Source: Mycobacterium sp. URHB0044 (GTDB lineage: Bacteria; Actinomycetota; Actinomycetes; Mycobacteriales; Mycobacteriaceae). From it: a DNA stretch of 64,000 nt. Below, in pieces: positions 55,125-63,978 of the stretch. The position numbers and the translations under genes are program-made. The notes below the pieces were generated by a model, which saw nothing but the letters and a program-made list of their open reading frames with translations, searched no databases and had not been told where the DNA came from. The DNA is taken from positions 62,001 to 126,000 of the forward strand of contig NZ_JIAW01000007.1 of the NCBI RefSeq assembly GCF_000620625.1, read 5' to 3'. Each line of letters opens with the position of its first letter. Within the stretch, counting starts at the first letter, position 1.

Positions 55125-56510
55125 ATGGCATCCAGTCGGGCAATGTGGACATTCACGTCGAGGATGGTGGCAGCCGTGGTGGCATTGACCATGATCAGCG
55201 CGCCGTCACCTGCGCTCGCGGACCCAAGCCCGGGTGGCGAGGAGGTGGCCGCGCTCGTAGTGCGGGTGGCCGAGGCCGATCAACGACTGCAGGAAGTCGG
55301 CGCGCAGATACAAGGCCGCCAGGAAGGCGTCAACAAGGCGATCGCCGAGGTGCAGACGGCGCGCGAGCTTGCAGCTCAGGCCAGCAGGGACGTGCAGGCC
55401 GCACAGCTGGCGGTGCGCGACGCCACTTCGGCGATCGAGGCGGCTCAGCGCCGGTTCGACACGTTCGCAGCCTCCACCTATGTCCAGGGCCCGTCGGGGT
55501 CGTATCTCACGGCGACGAATCCGGACGAGATGATCGCCACGGCCGGCGCCGGGCAGACGCTGCAGATCAGCTTCGAGAAGACCGTGGCCGATCTGGCCAG
55601 AACGCGTACCGAACTGGTCAACAAGGAGTCCTCCGCACGCGCAGCCCAACAACGAGCCGACGACACCGCAGCCCAGGCGCAAGCCAGCATGGACACTGCC
55701 GTGGCCACCTTCACCGACACGCAACGGCAGTTCGGAGCCCAACAGGCCGAGGTGGACCGGCTCGTCGAGCAGCGGCGGGACGCCCAGGCCCGGCTCGACG
55801 CGGTGCGAACTCAATCGACGTCGGCGGGCCCAGCGCAGGCGCCCGCGGCGGACGGCGACGACTGGGACACTGCAGCCGCGCAGCCGTCCGAAACCCAGTG
55901 GGACACCAAGCTTCCGATGGTGCCGAGCGCCAACGTCGCCGGTGATCCCATCGCGATCATCAACACCGTGCTTCAGATATCGACGACCTCAGCCCAACTC
56001 ACCGCCAACATGGGTCGCCAGTTCCTCACCAAACTCGGCATCCTTCCCGCCGCCACCGCCGCCGTCGATCCGGGAATCACCAATGGACGAATCCCGCGGG
56101 TCTACGGCCGGGAGGCGTCCGAGTACGTCATTCGCCGCGCGATGTCGCAGCTCGGCGTGCCGTACTCCTGGGGCGGCGGCAACGCCAACGGGCCTTCCAA
56201 CGGAATCGACCAGGGCGCAGGCACAGTCGGCTTCGACTGCTCCGGCCTGTATCTGTACGCATTCGCCGGGGTTGGCATCAAACTGGACCACTACTCTGGC
56301 TCGCAGTACAACGCCGGCCGCAAGATTCCCTCGGCGCAGATGCGCCGCGGCGACCTGATCTTCTACGGCCCCAACGCCAGCCAGCACGAGGCCATGTATT
56401 TGGGCAACGGCCAGATGCTCGAAGCGCCCTACACCGGGTCGCAGGTCAGGGTGGCTCCCGTGCGGACCAGTGGCATGACCCCCTACGTCACGAGGTTGAT
56501 CGAATACTGA
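55125..56510 (+). CDS. RipA-type peptidoglycan endopeptidase (NlpC/P60)
   Basis: 461 residues from ATG 55125. A signal peptide (MVAAVVALTMISAPSPALA) precedes a long coiled coil (about residues 30-240, e.g. ALVVRVAEADQRLQEVGAQI) and a C-terminal NlpC/P60 domain. The catalytic Cys372 in GFDCSG, His421 in SQHEAMY and Glu433 in MLEAPY have exactly the RipA spacing (49 and 12 residues). It cleaves the D-Glu to meso-Dap bond. It looks like a RipA paralogue rather than the cell-division gene, because here it overlaps the mmcO start (TGATG). Confidence 0.9.
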   Translation: MASSRAMWTFTSRMVAAVVALTMISAPSPALADPSPGGEEVAALVVRVAEADQRLQEVGAQIQGRQEGVNKAIAEVQTARELAAQASRDVQAAQLAVRDATSAIEAAQRRFDTFAASTYVQGPSGSYLTATNPDEMIATAGAGQTLQISFEKTVADLARTRTELVNKESSARAAQQRADDTAAQAQASMDTAVATFTDTQRQFGAQQAEVDRLVEQRRDAQARLDAVRTQSTSAGPAQAPAADGDDWDTAAAQPSETQWDTKLPMVPSANVAGDPIAIINTVLQISTTSAQLTANMGRQFLTKLGILPAATAAVDPGITNGRIPRVYGREASEYVIRRAMSQLGVPYSWGGGNANGPSNGIDQGAGTVGFDCSGLYLYAFAGVGIKLDHYSGSQYNAGRKIPSAQMRRGDLIFYGPNASQHEAMYLGNGQMLEAPYTGSQVRVAPVRTSGMTPYVTRLIEY

Positions 56511-57997
56511 TGGAACATCTCTCACTGAGCCGGCGACAGTTCGTCGCGGCAGCCGTCGCCGGTGGCTTGACGCTCGCGGGCTGCACGCGTTCGAACACTC
56601 CGACGACGACCGGCAAGTCCGAGATCGACGCCGCCGAAGCGGCGCGCCCGCACACCGGACGCGTGGTTACGGCGAGACTCACCGCACGGCCCGCAACGCT
56701 GGATCTCGGTGGCGTCCAAGCCCGTACCCTCGCCTACGGAGCTGAGCTGCCCGGCCCACTCATCCGCGCCAATGTCGGCGACGAACTCGCCGTAACCCTG
56801 GCCAACGAGCTTCCACATGCCACGTCGGTGCACTGGCATGGCATCGCGCTGCGCAACGACATGGACGGCGCCTCCCCCGCCACCCCCGACATCGACCCCG
56901 GCCGGGACTTCACCTACCGATTCTCGGTGCCGCATTCCGGAACCTACTGGGCTCACCCACACACCGGCCTGGACGCCGACTACGGGCTGTATTTGCCGGT
57001 GATCGTCGACGATCCCAAGGAGCCAGGCGACTACGACGCCGAGTGGATCGTCGTCCTCGACGATTGGACCGACGGGGTCGGCAAGACACCCGAGCAGATC
57101 TGGCAGGACCTCGGCGGCGGCGGAGCACCTGCACACGACGACATGCCGGGCATGGACATGTCGAGCATGGCGGGTGTCGGTACCAGCATCCTGCTCGGCG
57201 GAGACGCCGGTGACGTCAAGTACCCCTATTACCTGATCAACGGTCGAATCCCAGCAGCGCCAACGACATTCCCCGTCAAGTCCGGGCAACGGATCCGAGT
57301 GCGGATCATCAACGCCGGATCTGACACCGCGTTCCGGGTCGCCCTCGCGGGACACCCGATGACCGTCACGCACACCGACGGCTTCCCCGTCGTGCCGACC
57401 GAAGTCGACGCCCTACTGGTGGGCATGGGTGAACGCTACGACGTGATCGTCACCGCGAAGGACGGGGTCTTTCCTCTGGTGGCGGTGGCCGAGGGGAAGG
57501 ACGCGCTGGCGCGCGCACTGCTGTCGACCGGTGCCGGCGACGCCCCGGACGTCGGGTATCGGCCCGCCGAGTTGAGCGGCCGCATCGGAACCGTCGACAC
57601 GTTCGCCGCCACCGCGGAGGTGTCGTTCCCGCCCGCTGCTGCCGACGCCACCCTCACCGCCGAACTGACCGGGTCGATGATGGGCTACGACTGGGCGATC
57701 AACGGCGTGCCCTTCGCCGACGCCAAGCCGATGACCCTGCAGCAGGGCCAACGGGTGACCCTCACCTTCCGCAACACCACGACGATGTGGCATCCAATGC
57801 ACCTGCACGGCCACACCTTTCAGATGATGCGGCCCGACGGCAGCCTCGGCGCGCGCAAGGACACCGCGATCGTGCTGCCCAAGCAAACGGTGAGCACGAC
57901 CTTCATCGCCGACAATCCAGGCGTCTGGATGATGCACTGCCACAACACCTATCACCAGGAAGCCGGCATGATGACCAGCCTCGAGTACGTGAAGTGA
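56510..57997 (+). CDS. mmcO: Multicopper oxidase (MmcO type)
   Basis: 495 residues from ATG 56510, sharing one base with the previous stop. A twin-arginine signal (LSRRQFVAAAVAGGLTLAGC) that also ends in a lipobox cysteine anchors it outside the membrane. The copper motifs are complete: HWHGIAL, HPHTGLD, HPMHLHGHTFQ and MMHCHNTYHQEAGM, the last with the T1 Cys-His-Met. A methionine-rich loop (HDDMPGMDMSSM) is typical of cuprous oxidases. It oxidises Cu+ to Cu2+ and protects the cell from copper. RicR controls mmcO in M. tuberculosis; no RicR site is seen in front of this operon. Confidence 0.94.
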   Translation: MEHLSLSRRQFVAAAVAGGLTLAGCTRSNTPTTTGKSEIDAAEAARPHTGRVVTARLTARPATLDLGGVQARTLAYGAELPGPLIRANVGDELAVTLANELPHATSVHWHGIALRNDMDGASPATPDIDPGRDFTYRFSVPHSGTYWAHPHTGLDADYGLYLPVIVDDPKEPGDYDAEWIVVLDDWTDGVGKTPEQIWQDLGGGGAPAHDDMPGMDMSSMAGVGTSILLGGDAGDVKYPYYLINGRIPAAPTTFPVKSGQRIRVRIINAGSDTAFRVALAGHPMTVTHTDGFPVVPTEVDALLVGMGERYDVIVTAKDGVFPLVAVAEGKDALARALLSTGAGDAPDVGYRPAELSGRIGTVDTFAATAEVSFPPAAADATLTAELTGSMMGYDWAINGVPFADAKPMTLQQGQRVTLTFRNTTTMWHPMHLHGHTFQMMRPDGSLGARKDTAIVLPKQTVSTTFIADNPGVWMMHCHNTYHQEAGMMTSLEYVK

Positions 57998-58019
57998 TGC
58001 CGCGCCGGTACTGACGCCC

Positions 58020-59252
58020 TCACGTGTTTGCGTTGCCCGCCCGCCATTGCTCCCACGGAATGTTCCAGTCGCCCAAGCCGTCGATACCGGGCAATGTCGG
58101 GCCGACCGTGTTGACGACTTCGACGATGTCGCCACGTTTGGTGTTCTCGTAGAACCACTGCGCATTGTTGGTGTTGACGTTCAGGCAACCGTGGCTGACA
58201 TTGCTGCGGCCCTGGCTATTCACCGACCACGGTGCGGCGTGCACGTAGATGCCGCTATAGGACATCTGCGTTGCCCACTCGACCTCGAGACGGTATCCGT
58301 TGGGCGAGTTCACGGGCACACCGTAGGTCGATGAATCCATGACGAGATCGCGGTAGCGATCACCGATGAGGTAGGTGCCGTTGTCGGTCGGTGAACTGTT
58401 CTTGCCCATCGAAACCGGCATCGTCTTGACCACCTGGCCATTCACGCGGACGGTCAGGGTCTTGGTGGTGTCGTCCGCCGTCGCAATGACCTCGTCGCCG
58501 ATGGTGAAGCGGGTGCTGACGTCATCCTGACCGAACAGACCGTCGCCCATGTCGACGCCATAGATGTTCACCGCGACCTCCACCGTCGTGCCCGGCTTCC
58601 AGTAATTCTCTGGACGCCAACGCACTTCGCGGTTGCTCAGCCAGTAGAACGCACCTTCCACGGGCGGATTGGTGGTGACCTTGATGGCCTTCTCGGCCGC
58701 CGCACGGTCGGGGATGTTCTCGTCGAACCGGATCGCCACCGGCTGGCCGATGCCGACGACTTCCCCTTCGTTCGGCAGGACATAGGCCATGGTCAGATTC
58801 TCGGGCGACCGGGTCTGAAAGGTCATGTCGCTGCGCGCGATTCCGCCCAGCCCAAGCGCCTCGGCGGTGAGCGTGTACTGCTCGTTGTAGCCCAGCGGGT
58901 CCGTCGTGGCCCAAGTCAGGCCGTCAGGGCTGAGCCGACCCGCAACCGGCGTACCGTCCTCGCCGACCAGGCTGACTGTGCCCAACACGCCGCCGACGGC
59001 CGTGACGGTGACCGGCGAGTCCACCTCGACGCCGACGGCGCCGTCGACCGCGGACGCCTGCAGTTTCGGCATCAACATATTCGAGTACGGATCACCCTTC
59101 GCGCTGATCTCCTGCGCTGGCGATGGCTGTTGCGGCGCGGTGCTGCTGCTGTTGCTGTTGCACGCGCTGAGCAGCAATGCGACCGCTGCCAGCACGACGA
59201 CGGCGGCCCGCCACAACCCACGCCGACCGATCAGTGAGCGGTTCTCCCGCAC
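58020..59252 (-). CDS. ldtB: L,D-transpeptidase LdtB (LdtMt2 type)
   Basis: 410 residues from GTG 59252, preceded by GAAGGGGGACG; ATG 59327 gives an N-terminal extension without a good ribosome binding site. A lipobox (LLLSACNSN) anchors it. Two Ig-like domains ([20 protein letters not shown] and [20 protein letters not shown]) are followed by a YkuD catalytic domain with HAAPW and SHGCLNV; Cys356 is the nucleophile. It makes 3-3 cross-links in peptidoglycan, the target of carbapenems. The ends [12 protein letters not shown] match M. tuberculosis Rv2518c closely. Confidence 0.94.
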   Translation of the reverse strand: MRENRSLIGRRGLWRAAVVVLAAVALLLSACNSNSSSTAPQQPSPAQEISAKGDPYSNMLMPKLQASAVDGAVGVEVDSPVTVTAVGGVLGTVSLVGEDGTPVAGRLSPDGLTWATTDPLGYNEQYTLTAEALGLGGIARSDMTFQTRSPENLTMAYVLPNEGEVVGIGQPVAIRFDENIPDRAAAEKAIKVTTNPPVEGAFYWLSNREVRWRPENYWKPGTTVEVAVNIYGVDMGDGLFGQDDVSTRFTIGDEVIATADDTTKTLTVRVNGQVVKTMPVSMGKNSSPTDNGTYLIGDRYRDLVMDSSTYGVPVNSPNGYRLEVEWATQMSYSGIYVHAAPWSVNSQGRSNVSHGCLNVNTNNAQWFYENTKRGDIVEVVNTVGPTLPGIDGLGDWNIPWEQWRAGNANT

Positions 59253-59609
59253 GCCTCGTCCCCCTTCTTCCACCGTTCGGCGCAGTTGAACCGCCACCGC
59301 GAGTTGACGTCTGATGACCGCCTTCATTCTACGGCCTTACTACGTAGGTCGTCCGGCGCGCGGCCCTGAGCTGCCGGTTCGTGTCCTACCCTCTTCCCCG
59401 ATCGAACACGAGTTACACCTGAAGCCCTGGTTTTCCCGACCATCGAGTCCGGTTTTCCACCTTGTCACCCCGTCGCCGCAAAGAGTTGACTGAGACCGCA
59501 GAGCGGCCCGCCTGATCCGAGGCCTTCCGAATCCTCAGTCCGGGTGGACGAGTGGCACACAAGCCCATTGCCGGGCATTAGCCCAGCGCCCCTTCAGGCG
59601 ATTCACAGG
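59253..59609. other. Intergenic region between ldtB and the amidohydrolase gene
   Basis: About 360 bases. It contains ACTACGTA (59339-59346), the word also found in the candidate BlaI operator at 55020. No gene was found. Confidence 0.4.
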
Positions 59610-59626
59610 ATACCCCTGGAGGGTAT
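59610..59626. promoter_or_regulatory. RicR/CsoR operator upstream of the amidohydrolase gene
   Basis: ATACCCCTGGAGGGTAT contains TACCC-N5-GGGTA. It ends 38 bases before the amidohydrolase ATG at 59665, matching the position of the DUF6153 site. This gene thus appears to belong to the copper regulon. Confidence 0.75.
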
Positions 59627-59664
59627 ATTCGGTTGGTGGTCACCGAACCACGGAAGGAAACACC

Positions 59665-60627
59665 ATGCGGGTAATCGCCATTGAAGAGCATTACGCTCAC
59701 CCAGCATTTCAGACACCTGAGGCGCTCGCCAATCTCCGTCGGCATCCGCAACTTTCACACCTCCAGGAAAAGCTGGAAGACGTTGGCGCGGGCCGGATCG
59801 CGGACATGGATGCGGCCGGCATCGATCTGCAGGTGTTGTCGCACAACGTGCCGGGCGCCGAAGCGTTCGAGCCAGAACACGCCGTGGCGAACACTCGCAC
59901 GGTGAACGACGACTTGGCCAAGACGGTCGCCGAACATCCCGATCGATTCGCCGGCTTCGCGGCGCTGCCGATGCGCGATCCCGGTGCTGCCGCGGCCGAG
60001 TTGCAGCGCACGGTGTCGGAGCTCGGCTTCAAGGGCGCCATGCTCAACGGCCTGACCGACGGCAAATTCCTCGACGACCCGGTGTTCCTGCCGGTGCTGG
60101 AATCCGCCGCGGGGCTGGACGTCCCGCTGTACCTGCATCCGTCGCTTCCGCCGCCCAGCGTCGCCGAGACCTATTACGGCGGACTGGATCCCGTCGTCGC
60201 CAGTCTCCTGGGCGCGGCAGGCTGGGGTTGGCACGCCGAAACCGCGCTGCACTTACTCCGCCTCATCGTCACGGGTGTCTTCGATCGCTTCCCCGAATTG
60301 CAGGTGATCATCGGTCACATGGGCGAGATGATTCCGTTCGCGTTGGCGCGGATCGACACGGTGCTGACGCCCGTTACCTCACTACGCCAGCCGGTGGCCG
60401 AGTACTTTCAGACCAACGTCTTCATGACGACCAGCGGGTACACCACCTTTCCCCCACTGCAGTGCGCACTCTCGGTCATCGGGATCGACCGATTGATCTT
60501 CTCGGTCGACTATCCCTACACCGACAATCGCGCAGCGCGTGCACTGCTCGACACGGCGCCGATGAGCCCGCGCGACAAGGCGAAACTAGCGCATGGCAAC
60601 GTCGAGCAACTCCTGCGATTGGGCTGA
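59665..60627 (+). CDS. Amidohydrolase-family protein (aromatic decarboxylase-like)
   Basis: 320 residues from ATG 59665, with GGAAGGA upstream. The amidohydrolase-2 fold has the metal motif EEHY at residues 7-10, the second histidine in LYLHPSLPP, the third in VIIGHMGEMIP and the catalytic aspartate in FSVDYPYTD. This resembles gamma-resorcylate and aminocarboxymuconate-semialdehyde decarboxylases, which use Mn or Zn for nonoxidative decarboxylation. The substrate is unknown. A RicR site in front is unexpected for such an enzyme. Confidence 0.82.
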   Translation: MRVIAIEEHYAHPAFQTPEALANLRRHPQLSHLQEKLEDVGAGRIADMDAAGIDLQVLSHNVPGAEAFEPEHAVANTRTVNDDLAKTVAEHPDRFAGFAALPMRDPGAAAAELQRTVSELGFKGAMLNGLTDGKFLDDPVFLPVLESAAGLDVPLYLHPSLPPPSVAETYYGGLDPVVASLLGAAGWGWHAETALHLLRLIVTGVFDRFPELQVIIGHMGEMIPFALARIDTVLTPVTSLRQPVAEYFQTNVFMTTSGYTTFPPLQCALSVIGIDRLIFSVDYPYTDNRAARALLDTAPMSPRDKAKLAHGNVEQLLRLG

Positions 60628-60646
60628 CCTGCGCCGGCGTCGCCCG

Positions 60647-61225
60647 TCACCTCGACCCGCGGGACGATGAAAACGTCATGCGGCGCAGCATTCCGTCGCC
60701 GAGCGTGATGCTGTGCAAGAGCACCGCGGAAACGTGCGCGGCGACAACGGCTACGAGCGCATACGCCAACGCCGAATGGGTCTCGCGCAGCGCGGAGAAC
60801 ACCGCCGCGTCGACCGGAGCGATAGCGGGCAGCCGCACGTGTCCGAACACGACGACGGGGACGCCCGACGCCGAGACCATCGCCCAGCCGACCACCGGCT
60901 GCGCAATCAACAAGGCATACAAGGCCATCTCCGAACCGATCACCATCCATCGTTCGACCCTGCCCACGGTGTTCGGCAACGCCGGTGGCCGATGTGTCAA
61001 CCGGTTGATCACCCGCACGATGACGACGCCGAGCACCGACACACCGAGCGCCCTGTGCACCATCACCAGCGTCGCGTAGTGCCCCGGCGAGTTCACCATG
61101 ACGAACCCGATGAACAGCACCACAACGAACAGGATCGCCGTCAGCCAGTGCAGGATTCGGCCGAGAGGGGTGTACTTTCGCTCGCCGGGCGGCGCGGCCG
61201 ACTGCTCCTCGCGCGTCGTGCTCAC
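60647..61225 (-). CDS. Cytochrome b561-family membrane protein
   Basis: 192 residues from GTG 61225, overlapping the upstream catalase-like stop in GTGA. Four membrane helices with the haem-ligand histidines: RILHWLTAILFVVVLF, LVMVHRALGVSVLGVV, and a C-terminal pair in RETHSALAYALVAVVAAHVS. Bacterial b561 proteins pass electrons from the quinone pool to periplasmic acceptors. Cotranscription with a periplasmic catalase-family protein suggests it reduces that enzyme. Confidence 0.87.
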   Translation of the reverse strand: MSTTREEQSAAPPGERKYTPLGRILHWLTAILFVVVLFIGFVMVNSPGHYATLVMVHRALGVSVLGVVIVRVINRLTHRPPALPNTVGRVERWMVIGSEMALYALLIAQPVVGWAMVSASGVPVVVFGHVRLPAIAPVDAAVFSALRETHSALAYALVAVVAAHVSAVLLHSITLGDGMLRRMTFSSSRGSR

Positions 61226-62313
61226 AGCGCGGCATCCTCGATCGTGACTGCCGGGTCACCCTTGGGTTCGCGCGTGCGCAGCCGGTAGGACGCGGCGTAC
61301 ACGGCGGAGCGCGCACTCAGCAGCGGGTCCTCGGAGGGTTCGATGCCATCCGGAAGGACCAGCGGGTCGAAGTTCACGTCTCGCGCATTGCCGGGGCCCT
61401 CGGTGGCGATCGAGTTCAGGGTGAGGATGCCCGCGTCGATGACTCGCCGATCCGGAGGCAGCGGAATGGTGGCATCCGCAATGGGATCCGATGGTTCGGC
61501 CATGGTCAGCGACAGCCGCCACCGCAGCGGCGCCTTGCGAACCTGGCGAATGACGTCGTCGAACATCCAATTTTGGCTGCTCCCGTCCTTACGGAGGATC
61601 GGCGGCGAGATGGGAATGAGCGACCAGCGGACCGGATGCCGGACGGCGGCATGGTCGACCAGGTAGAAGGTGTTCAGGCCGTGAAAGCTGCTGTCGGCGA
61701 AGCCCGTCGCGGGTGGGTTGGCCTTGATGACCGACATGGCCCGCACGGTTTCCGGATGAGCGGCGAGGAAGCGTGCCGTCGCCCGCGGGTCCGGCTTGCC
61801 GGTGCCCGGCGAGTTTTTCGAGGCAACCAGGCGGTCGCAGAAGCCCTGCGGCGAGTTGTCCGGGAACACCGGCAGATTCAGCATCGCCGTACGCCATTGC
61901 TCCCCGCCGGGCAGAGTGAACTGCAATCCGAGTCCCCGTGCAGCGGTGGTGTTGTCCGCCACCGCGTGGTCTCCTCCCGACAACGAGAACCTCCCAACGA
62001 CGGGGTAGCGACCGGGCCGGAATACGGCTGCCTTGCAGACCTGTTGAGCGGCACCGTTGGCGTCGAAGTAGCCGGCGACGGCAACCCCCTTTGCGTGGTT
62101 CTTCCTGAACCCCAATTGCGGCCCGTTGACCCACTTGAACGCGTCGATGAAGGTCTGCTGTCGCAGCCGGTCGCCGCCGCCGATCCACCCCGCGCTGTAC
62201 AGGACGGCGCCCAGGTCGATCGCGAGAAAGCCGCCCACTGCGGCCATCCCCAACAAGACTCGCCGCCTGTTGAGCCCTGCCGATGGCGGTTCCGGCTTGG
62301 GCTCTGAGGGCAT
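61222..62313 (-). CDS. Catalase-family peroxidase, membrane-anchored
   Basis: 363 residues from ATG 62313, which has AGGAG at six bases; the upstream ATG 62319 touches the ribosome binding site directly. A twin-arginine-like leader (LNRRRVLLGMAAVGGFLAID) precedes a short catalase core of the SrpA/KatA-related type: the distal histidine in FRKNHAKGVAVAGYF, GRFSLSGGDH and RGLGLQFT. The C-terminal helices of full catalases are missing. The proximal tyrosine probably lies in SAVYAASYRLR. Likely a periplasmic peroxidase fed by the coupled cytochrome b561. Confidence 0.85.
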   Translation of the reverse strand: MPSEPKPEPPSAGLNRRRVLLGMAAVGGFLAIDLGAVLYSAGWIGGGDRLRQQTFIDAFKWVNGPQLGFRKNHAKGVAVAGYFDANGAAQQVCKAAVFRPGRYPVVGRFSLSGGDHAVADNTTAARGLGLQFTLPGGEQWRTAMLNLPVFPDNSPQGFCDRLVASKNSPGTGKPDPRATARFLAAHPETVRAMSVIKANPPATGFADSSFHGLNTFYLVDHAAVRHPVRWSLIPISPPILRKDGSSQNWMFDDVIRQVRKAPLRWRLSLTMAEPSDPIADATIPLPPDRRVIDAGILTLNSIATEGPGNARDVNFDPLVLPDGIEPSEDPLLSARSAVYAASYRLRTREPKGDPAVTIEDAAL

Positions 62314-62455
62314 GGTCATCTCCTGGCTAATGGGGCTTCGTCCGCGTACGCAGTTTGAGAATCGCTTCCGGGGGCGCCGTCGTCATTGCGGCTGCCACCC
62401 AGCGGTACCCCCCACCCAGCGGGAAGAGGAGTTCAGCGCGGGTCGACGCCATGTA

Positions 62456-62479
62456 CTATCTGCGTATGAATGCAGATAG
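62456..62479. promoter_or_regulatory. Inverted repeat across the kmtR promoter and start
   Basis: CTATCTGC (62456-62463) and GCAGATAG (62472-62479) are perfect inverted copies with eight bases between. The repeat covers the TACTAT -10 element and the ATG at 62466 of a leaderless gene, ideal for autorepression by the ArsR-family product. Confidence 0.65.
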
Positions 62480-62894
62480 GGAGGCATGTCGGCGTCCGTT
62501 GCCCGAGGATCAGCTCGGATTGATCGTCGAGGTCTTCCGGATGCTCGCCGACACCACCCGCGTTCAGGTCCTGTGGGCACTGGTCGCCCGCGAGATGTCG
62601 GTCAACGAGCTCGCCGAACACGTCGGAAAGCCAGCTCCGTCGGTGTCGCAACACTTGGCGAAACTGCGGATGGCTCGCCTCGTCCGTACCCGTCGGCATG
62701 GCACGACGATCTTCTACTCCTTGGAGAACGACCACATCGGTCAGCTCGTCACCGACGCAGTCTTCAACGCCGAACACGCTGGACCAGGCATCCCCGGTCA
62801 TCACCGCACCGCCGATCAACTACGGACGCTGCACGCCAACGCTTCCAGCACCTCGGAGGCAGGCCGCTCGCCGCGCAAGGAGCGGGGCGCATGA
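62466..62894 (+). CDS. kmtR: KmtR-type ArsR/SmtB nickel-cobalt sensor
   Basis: 142 residues from ATG 62466; TACTAT six bases upstream marks a leaderless start (ATG 62451 is an alternative). The winged helix is MSVNELAEHVGKPAPSVSQH with the wing RTRRHGTTIFYSLE. The C-terminal metal site AVFNAEHAGPGIPGHH contains the Glu/His residues used by M. tuberculosis KmtR (Rv0827c), and the overall sequence agrees closely with it. It represses itself and a CDF exporter and releases DNA when Ni2+ or Co2+ binds. Its stop overlaps the exporter start in ATGA. Confidence 0.93.
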   Translation: MNADREACRRPLPEDQLGLIVEVFRMLADTTRVQVLWALVAREMSVNELAEHVGKPAPSVSQHLAKLRMARLVRTRRHGTTIFYSLENDHIGQLVTDAVFNAEHAGPGIPGHHRTADQLRTLHANASSTSEAGRSPRKERGA

Positions 62895-63904
62895 CCCATC
62901 AAGCGGATCACGACCACGACCACGACCACGGCGGGCACCACCACGACCACGAGGGCCGGGACGGCAGCGTCGGCGCCGCGTTGCGGGAGGTGTTCGCGCC
63001 ACACAGCCACGACGCCTCCGACAGCATCGACGGTGCACTGGAGTCCAGCGCCGCGGGCATCCGCGCCGTGAAGATCAGCCTGCTCGCGCTGGGCGCCACC
63101 GCCATCGTCCAACTGGTCATCGTGCTGCTCTCGGGCTCGGTAGCACTGCTGGCCGACACCATCCACAACTTCTCCGACGCGTTGACGGCCGTCCCGCTCT
63201 GGATCGCGTTCGCGTTGGGCCGGCGCGCCGCGACCCGCCGCTACACCTACGGCTTCGGCCGTGCCGAAGACCTCGCGGGGCTGTTCGTGATCGCGATGAT
63301 CGCGCTCTCCGCCGCCGTGGCGGCCTACGAATCGGTGCGGCGCCTCATTGATCCGGTGACGATCGAACACGTCGGCTGGGTCGCGGCCGCCGGCCTCGTC
63401 GGGTTCATCGGCAACGAACTAGTCGCCGTCTACCGCATCCGCATTGGGCGCCGCATCGGTTCCGCCGCGTTGGTCGCCGACGGCCTGCACGCCCGCACCG
63501 ACGGATTCACCTCGCTGGCAGTGCTTCTCGGTGCCGGCGGCGTGGCGCTGGGCTTCCCGCTCGCCGACCCCATCGTCGGAATCCTGATCACGATCGCGAT
63601 ACTCGCGGTGCTGCGCACCGCCGTGCGCGACGTACTCCGTCGCCTGCTCGATGGTGTCGATCCCGAACTCGTGGACACCGCCGAACGAGCCCTGGCAGCC
63701 GAGCCCGGTGTCACCGCCGTCCGCAGCGTGAAGATGCGCTGGATCGGCCATCGCCTGCATGCCGATGCGGAGTTGGACATCGACCCCGCGACCAGCCTGA
63801 GCGAGGCGCACCGCATCGCGCACGAGGCCGAACACACACTGACCCACGCGGTACCCAAACTGTCGACGGCGCTTATCCACGCCTACCCCTCGGGACACGA
63901 TTGA
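62891..63904 (+). CDS. Cation diffusion facilitator (CDF) metal exporter
   Basis: 337 residues from ATG 62891. A His-rich N-terminus (ADHDHDHDHGGHHHDHEGRD) precedes six membrane helices. The metal site has HxxxD in LLADTIHNFSDAL and in DGLHARTDGFTSL. The C-terminal cytoplasmic domain contains VRSVKMRWIGHRLHADAELD. Coupled to KmtR, it most likely exports Ni2+ or Co2+ in exchange for protons, as the KmtR-controlled CDF of M. tuberculosis. Confidence 0.93.
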   Translation: MTHQADHDHDHDHGGHHHDHEGRDGSVGAALREVFAPHSHDASDSIDGALESSAAGIRAVKISLLALGATAIVQLVIVLLSGSVALLADTIHNFSDALTAVPLWIAFALGRRAATRRYTYGFGRAEDLAGLFVIAMIALSAAVAAYESVRRLIDPVTIEHVGWVAAAGLVGFIGNELVAVYRIRIGRRIGSAALVADGLHARTDGFTSLAVLLGAGGVALGFPLADPIVGILITIAILAVLRTAVRDVLRRLLDGVDPELVDTAERALAAEPGVTAVRSVKMRWIGHRLHADAELDIDPATSLSEAHRIAHEAEHTLTHAVPKLSTALIHAYPSGHD

Positions 63905-63947
63905 CTCCGGTCGCGCGTACGCGCTACGTGCTGGCCGGTAGACGTAA

Positions 63948-63978
63948 ACCCCCACTGACGTCAGTCGTGAATGGGGGT
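63948..63978. terminator. Possible terminator after the CDF gene
   Basis: ACCCCCA (63948-63954) and TGGGGGT (63972-63978) form a 7-bp stem; the loop contains the 12-bp palindrome ACTGACGTCAGT (63954-63965). Followed by CTCCC rather than a T-run. Confidence 0.45.
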
